A stretch of DNA of 11,204 nucleotides, taken from the NCBI GenBank assembly GCA_913041865.1, contig CAJWIW010000031.1, forward strand, positions 1-11,204, written 5' to 3'. Source of the DNA: an uncultured Gammaproteobacteria bacterium (GTDB taxonomy: Bacteria; Pseudomonadota; Gammaproteobacteria; GCA-002705445; GCA-002716945). The position numbers and the translations under genes were made by a program. This document shows positions 6,954 to 11,204 of the stretch, piece after piece. Position 1 is the first letter of the stretch. Each line of letters opens with the position of its first letter. Below the pieces are notes generated by a model, which worked only from the letters and a program-made list of their open reading frames with translations, was not told the origin of the DNA and ran no database searches.

Positions 6954-9900
6954 CATCCTATCCATGTTCTAGCGTTATCAAAAAATTGCTTCCAAGGTGA
7001 GCTATTCCAAGAATCCGGTTTTGAAGAATATGTCGTCAAATGATACAGTCTCTCTGGATGTGGCATCATTATAGTTATTCTTCCATCTATATTGCTAAAA
7101 CCTGTAGCGCCCTCTTGGGATCCATTAGGATTAAACGGATATAAATTCGTTTGATCATTTGCCATATCTACATAATTCATTATAGCACTATTTACATCTT
7201 TTTTATTTTTAAAAATAACTCTTCCCTCGCCATGTGAGACTATCAGAGGCAAGATGCTACCTTCCATATTTTTTAAAAACATTGAGTTTGATTTGTTTAT
7301 AATAACTCGTGATAATCTTGCCTCAAATTGTCTTGATTTGTTTTGTGAAAAAGATGGCCATGATTTACTCCCTGGAATAAGATCTGTAAGATAAGATAAC
7401 ATTTGACATCCATTACATACACCTAGTGCAAATTTTGTCTTATCATTAAAAAATCTTTCTAATTCATCTCGATATCTATTATTTTGAAGGATTTTTTGTG
7501 ACCAACCCCTGCCAGCTCCCAAAACATCTCCGTATGAGAAACCTCCACATGCTATAAGTCCACTATACTTATCGAGCGTATCTACCAAATCATTAGTTGT
7601 AATATCATCACATTCAAAACCAGAGTTAATAAAAGCATTTGCCATTTCTTTATGTCCATTAACACCCTGTTCCCTAAAAATAGCTATTTTTGGCTTTCTA
7701 TTTTTAAAAACTTTTTTCATAGTAGTCCTACGATATTTGTATGAGGGTTTAATATTATTTTGATGCATGTTAATTTTTGATTTGTATTCTTCTAATGCAG
7801 TAGAAGGGTTGTCTCTAAGACGCTGAATATTGTATGAGAGTTTACTCCAAGATTTGCGTAAATCACTTAACATAAAAGAAATTGGGTAATATGATTTTAT
7901 TTCGATGTTTTGGACTCTCTTTGACAAACTATTGCCAAGATGGATTAGAGCAGTTCTCCCAAGATACTTTTTACAGGTCTTTTCGAATAGATTTTTATTG
8001 TTTTTTGGGACTTCTACTACCACTCCCAGTTCTTCATTGAAGAAGAACTTATCCAGTTTTTCATCTGTATCAATTTGATGTAATACTTTGTTAATTTTTA
8101 GAGATTTATTTCCAGAAAATGCCATCTCTGCAAGTGTGGCAAATAATCCGCCATCTGATCTATCATGATATGCAGAAATTATTTTTTTGGTTATTAAAAT
8201 TTGACTTAATTTAAAAAAATCTTTTATGGATTTGATATTATCAATTTTTGGAACGTCAGACGAGATTGAGGAATTTATTTGCTCAAACGCTGAGCCTCCT
8301 AGCCTCTGTTTATTGTTACCTAGATCGATAAGATATATTTCTCCATTACCTTTTAAGTTTGGTGTAACAATATCAGTCACGTTACTGATTTTTGAAAAAC
8401 CAGATAAAACTAAACTTACTGGACTCTCAACCTCGAACTTTTTTGATTCTTTTTTCCATGATGTCTTCATTGACAATGAGTCTTTTCCCACAGGGATAGC
8501 TATATTTAACTGTTTGCATAATTCTGATAATCGTTTTACTCCAAAGAATAGCTTACTCATCTCATCATTATTTGATGAGGATGCCATCCAGTTTGCTGAC
8601 AGTTTGATATTCTCTAGTTTTTTTATATTACAACAAGAAATGTTTGTGATGATTTCGCCTAAACTTAAATCTATAGACGAGGTTGAGCTATAAACACTTG
8701 GTATCGGTCTCTCGCCCATTGTAATAACTTCTCCTGTTTTTGCATTCATATCTGTTAGCGTTATGGCAACATTAGAAACAGGTACTTGGAAATCCCCAAT
8801 CATTTGATCTCTCGAGACAAGACCCGAAACAGACCTATCACCTATTGTTACTAAAAAGCTTTTGTCTGAGACGCTAGGTAACTCAAGAATGTTATTAGCA
8901 TTTCTTTTAAAATCCTTTTTATGACTGTATTTTATGCTACTAGAATGAAGTTTTTCTCTTATTTTAATATTGGGTATAGGTGGTTTCCCTAGTAAGTTAT
9001 CCATTCTCAAGTCTACTACTTTATTGTTATCGCTATCATACACACGTAGCGTTTTAGATTTTGTAACAGTTCCTATATCTGCAATTGGACAATTTTCTCT
9101 TACGCACAAATTTTTAAAGGCATCATACTGGTCTTCTGATAATACTAATACATATCTCTCTTGTGATTCGTTACACCAAATTTCTAGTGGGCTCATATTT
9201 TTTTGACCAAGAGGTATTTTTGCTAAATGGATATCTGCACCCATTTTAGATTCATTGACGATTTCAGGAACAGCATTACTTAAGCCTCCGGCACCTACAT
9301 CATGAATACTTTTGATAGGATTAGAGTCGTCTAGATAAACACATTGATTTATGACCTCTTGGCACCTCCTCTCCATTTCAGGATTATCTCGTTGGACAGA
9401 TGCATAATCTAAATCTTCGCTACTTAGACCAGATGAAACCGAAGAAGCAGCTCCACCACCTATCCCAATTAAATATGATGGTCCTCCAATTACAATAATT
9501 TTATCTCCATGTTTTAACTTTTTCTTAGATGCATGATGTGTATGTAAGCTACCTATACCTCCCGCAATCATGATTGGTTTATGATAGCCAATATTTTTTA
9601 TCTCTTTGTTATTATTAGAGAGATCATATTCAAAAGTCCTAAAGTATCCAAATATGTTTGGTCTTCCAAATTCGTTATTATATCTTGCGGATCCAATTGG
9701 TCCTTTGATAATTATCTCGAGCGGTGTCTTTATTCTATTTGGAACTGGAGTAGATCTACTCTCCCAAATCTTTAAATCATTTTCAATATTTAAATTAGAT
9801 AATGTGAAACCTGAGAATCCAGCTTTTGGTATTGACCCAATTCCAGTAGCGCCCTCGTCCCTCAACTCGCCACCTGCTCCAGTAGCTGCTCCCTCAAATG

Positions 9901-10849
9901 GTGCTATCGCTGTTGGATGATTGTGTGTCTCTGCTTTTATAATGTAGCAACTACTTACATTTTTTGCTCTGTAAGATCTATCTTTCACATATAGGAATTG
10001 TCTTTTGAATGACAAAATAGCTGAGCAATTATCTTTGTATGCAGAAATAATATTTTTATTATAATTATGATATGTATCTTTTATTAACTCAAAAAGAGTT
10101 TTATGAGACTGTTTATTATATATTAATGGAGAATTAAATATCTTATGTCTGCAATGTTCAGAGTTTATTTGTGAAAACATCATTATTTCAATATCTGTAG
10201 GATTTCTTTTTATTTTTTTATATATATTTTTTAAAAATTTTATTTCGAACAGGTTTAAAGCAAGACCCATTTTTTTGTTATAAGATTCAATATTACTTAG
10301 ATTAACATCAGTATATTTTTTTTTCTTATAATTGGTATCTATTTTATTAAAGTACATTTTAATTTTTTGAGGATTAGAAATTACTAATTGAGTCATTTTG
10401 TCTATAAGATGATCTTTATTTTTAATAAATTTCTTGTGAAGTCTAATATTATTATCAAAATCCAAGAGAGTTAGTTTTTCTATTGTTATATCAGCGTTAA
10501 AGCCACAGGAAATAAGTATCTGACTAGCTTTTTCTGACCATGGAGATAAGTGAGCGGTTCTTTGCACGATAATGAGACTATTGTGGTATTTAGTTTTTTT
10601 GTTGGAAATGTTCTCTGCGTTAAGGATTTCAGATAGCTTATTTAAATCTTGTATAGTGAAGCTCTCATGTGAGTCAATTATATATATGTCAGATAATGAA
10701 ACAGTCCTAGGATTTTTATTGATATATTCTGTTATTGAAGCATCTGGATTACATGTTATTGATCTAAAAATGTAGCGATTTTTTATCATTTCCTTGATAT
10801 ATAATAATACATTATTATTGATAATAATATCACTTAGAGATACACTCAT
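6953..10849 (-). CDS. purL: phosphoribosylformylglycinamidine synthase, single-chain (FGAM synthase)
   Basis: Converts formylglycinamide ribotide, ATP and glutamine to formylglycinamidine ribotide in purine synthesis. The 1,298-residue product matches the large PurL of gamma- and betaproteobacteria (E. coli 1,295). An N-terminal PurS-like domain is followed by two PurM-like halves containing NSEHCRHKIF (229-238), AETHNHPTAIAPFEGAATG (306-324), LRDEGATG (329-336), SVQRDNPEMERRCQEV, HDVGAGGLSN, GMSPLEIWCNESQERYVL-type motifs and, later, IPVGKDSLSMKTSW and YHDRSDGGL. The C-terminal class I glutamine amidotransferase has FREQGVNGH, ACGGFSYGDVLGAG, the nucleophile C1145 in ALGVCNGCQM, and H1264/E1266 in MMPHPER. 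I choose the ATG at 10849. The frame runs on to an ATG at 10906, but those 19 codons are the antisense of tmRNA. No Shine-Dalgarno precedes 10849, and only 12 bp separate it from ssrA. It heads a run continuing into msrP. Confidence 0.97.
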   Translation of the reverse strand: MSVSLSDIIINNNVLLYIKEMIKNRYIFRSITCNPDASITEYINKNPRTVSLSDIYIIDSHESFTIQDLNKLSEILNAENISNKKTKYHNSLIIVQRTAHLSPWSEKASQILISCGFNADITIEKLTLLDFDNNIRLHKKFIKNKDHLIDKMTQLVISNPQKIKMYFNKIDTNYKKKKYTDVNLSNIESYNKKMGLALNLFEIKFLKNIYKKIKRNPTDIEIMMFSQINSEHCRHKIFNSPLIYNKQSHKTLFELIKDTYHNYNKNIISAYKDNCSAILSFKRQFLYVKDRSYRAKNVSSCYIIKAETHNHPTAIAPFEGAATGAGGELRDEGATGIGSIPKAGFSGFTLSNLNIENDLKIWESRSTPVPNRIKTPLEIIIKGPIGSARYNNEFGRPNIFGYFRTFEYDLSNNNKEIKNIGYHKPIMIAGGIGSLHTHHASKKKLKHGDKIIVIGGPSYLIGIGGGAASSVSSGLSSEDLDYASVQRDNPEMERRCQEVINQCVYLDDSNPIKSIHDVGAGGLSNAVPEIVNESKMGADIHLAKIPLGQKNMSPLEIWCNESQERYVLVLSEDQYDAFKNLCVRENCPIADIGTVTKSKTLRVYDSDNNKVVDLRMDNLLGKPPIPNIKIREKLHSSSIKYSHKKDFKRNANNILELPSVSDKSFLVTIGDRSVSGLVSRDQMIGDFQVPVSNVAITLTDMNAKTGEVITMGERPIPSVYSSTSSIDLSLGEIITNISCCNIKKLENIKLSANWMASSSNNDEMSKLFFGVKRLSELCKQLNIAIPVGKDSLSMKTSWKKESKKFEVESPVSLVLSGFSKISNVTDIVTPNLKGNGEIYLIDLGNNKQRLGGSAFEQINSSISSDVPKIDNIKSIKDFFKLSQILITKKIISAYHDRSDGGLFATLAEMAFSGNKSLKINKVLHQIDTDEKLDKFFFNEELGVVVEVPKNNKNLFEKTCKKYLGRTALIHLGNSLSKRVQNIEIKSYYPISFMLSDLRKSWSKLSYNIQRLRDNPSTALEEYKSKINMHQNNIKPSYKYRRTTMKKVFKNRKPKIAIFREQGVNGHKEMANAFINSGFECDDITTNDLVDTLDKYSGLIACGGFSYGDVLGAGRGWSQKILQNNRYRDELERFFNDKTKFALGVCNGCQMLSYLTDLIPGSKSWPSFSQNKSRQFEARLSRVIINKSNSMFLKNMEGSILPLIVSHGEGRVIFKNKKDVNSAIMNYVDMANDQTNLYPFNPNGSQEGATGFSNIDGRITIMMPHPERLYHLTTYSSKPDSWNSSPWKQFFDNARTWIG
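10818..10846 (+). promoter_or_regulatory. candidate sigma70 promoter of ssrA, inside the purL 5' coding region
   Basis: TTGATA (10818-10823, 5 of 6 to TTGACA) and TACACT (10841-10846, 4 of 6 to TATAAT) are separated by exactly 17 bases. An A/T-only stretch immediately upstream could act as an UP element. Initiation near 10853 would leave a leader of about 9 nt to be removed by RNase P, which matures tmRNA 5' ends in other bacteria. The whole element lies within the first eleven or so codons of purL, read on the opposite strand. The match and position are seen directly; its use is inferred. Confidence 0.6.
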
Positions 10850-10861
10850 TGAACATATATC

Positions 10862-11204
10862 GGGGGCGACCTGGTTTCGACGTTGGTTGCAGAACTTGAG
10901 GAGCATGTCGAGCTTTCAGTAACTCGTTAATCTGCTGAAAAACAATAAACGCTGAAAATAAACCTTTAGCACTAGCGGCCTAACTGCTGCTAGCTTCACC
11001 CAAAGTAGGCTTATATGCTTTGGAATGAAGTCATTATGATAAGACCGCAATACATAATCTTGTTGTTGTATTGTTAAATTTAAACAAGACCGTTGTTAGG
11101 TAGATTGTTTGTTATCAGCCTAATAATTAAATTTAAAACAAACTAAACATGTAGCGCCAATAGCGAAGTGCTTTCGGACGCGGGTTCGATTCCCGCCGCC
11201 TCCA
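10862..11204 (+). ncRNA. ssrA: transfer-messenger RNA (tmRNA), one-piece
   Basis: tmRNA with SmpB rescues stalled ribosomes and tags the unfinished protein for proteolysis. The 5' end GGGGGCG (10862-10868) pairs with CGCCTCC (11197-11203), including one G-U, as the acceptor stem; 11204 is the discriminator A. The T arm is GCGGG/CCCGC around TTCGATT (11180-11196). Four H-type pseudoknots can be drawn: PK1 10909-10912 with 10923-10926 and 10914-10919 with 10935-10940; PK2 11000-11005 with 11018-11023 and 11008-11014 with 11039-11046 (one bulge); PK3 11048-11053 with 11068-11073 and 11058-11064 with 11083-11089; PK4 11096-11100 with 11119-11123 and 11107-11113 with 11137-11143. The one-piece form argues against alphaproteobacteria. 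The window stops before any encoded CCA, so the 3' end may be incomplete by three bases. Confidence 0.97.
10951..10983 (+). other. tmRNA proteolysis-tag reading frame (AENKPLALAA, stop)
   Basis: Directly after AATAAAC, which occupies the place of AATAGTC before the resume codon in E. coli ssrA, ten codons GCT to GCC encode AENKPLALAA and end at TAA (10981-10983). The C-terminal LAA is what ClpXP and related proteases recognise. The resume codon is assigned by analogy; the same frame is open four codons further upstream (K-T-I-N) to a TGA at 10936, so the exact first codon is inferred. An alanine resume codon is the commonest in known tags. Confidence 0.8.

Noticed and set aside
8226..8693. 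155-codon open frame on the + strand
   Set aside because: It lies wholly antisense to the conserved middle of purL, has no recognisable domain, and is best explained as a shadow frame.
10850..10906. N-terminal extension of PurL to the ATG at 10906
   Set aside because: The added 19 residues are the antisense of the conserved 5' end of tmRNA plus the 12-bp gap, and PurL is already full length from 10849.
1..11204. CRISPR array, insertion sequence, prophage or defence genes
   Set aside because: No spaced direct repeats, transposase, integrase or phage-like frame was found; all coding space is taken by recognised chromosomal genes. A phage att site at the ssrA 3' end cannot be judged because the window ends there.

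Overview
The window is a compact, clearly AT-rich piece of a proteobacterial chromosome, probably from a small-genome gammaproteobacterium that oxidises reduced sulfur. Support comes from single-chain PurL of about 1,300 residues (beta/gamma type), a one-piece tmRNA with four pseudoknots, the gene order glyA-nrdR-ribD-ribE-ribB, a periplasmic MsrPQ pair and SoxB. A marine SUP05/Thioglobus-like lineage would fit, but that is inference and no marker here fixes the genus.

Layout: every protein gene is on the minus strand, so transcription runs from high to low coordinates. At the right end ssrA (tmRNA, + strand, 10862 to the window edge) lies head to head with purL (10849 down to 6953), 12 bp apart. 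purL is followed without a gap by msrP, msrQ and soxB; these junctions overlap or are 3 nt apart, so the four look like one transcript. After 61 bp, which hold a candidate promoter and the window's only strong Shine-Dalgarno sequence, glyA starts a second run: glyA-nrdR-ribD-ribE-ribB. Its junctions are an 8-nt gap or overlaps of 8, 1 and 4 nt. ribB is cut by the left edge. No stretch above 61 bp lacks a gene.

Functions: purL (FGAM synthase) and glyA (serine hydroxymethyltransferase) serve purine and one-carbon metabolism; nrdR is the ribonucleotide-reductase repressor; ribD, ribE and ribB belong to riboflavin synthesis. msrP and msrQ encode a periplasmic molybdenum protein-methionine-sulfoxide reductase and its membrane haem partner. 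soxB encodes the Tat-exported dimanganese sulfur-carrier hydrolase of the Sox thiosulfate pathway, with no other sox gene in view.

Most of this is housekeeping, and I see no wholly new system. The points worth a second look are the purL-msrP-msrQ-soxB arrangement; the ssrA promoter buried in the purL coding start, with purL lacking an obvious promoter or ribosome binding site; and a tmRNA tag (AENKPLALAA) unlike the usual enterobacterial one.
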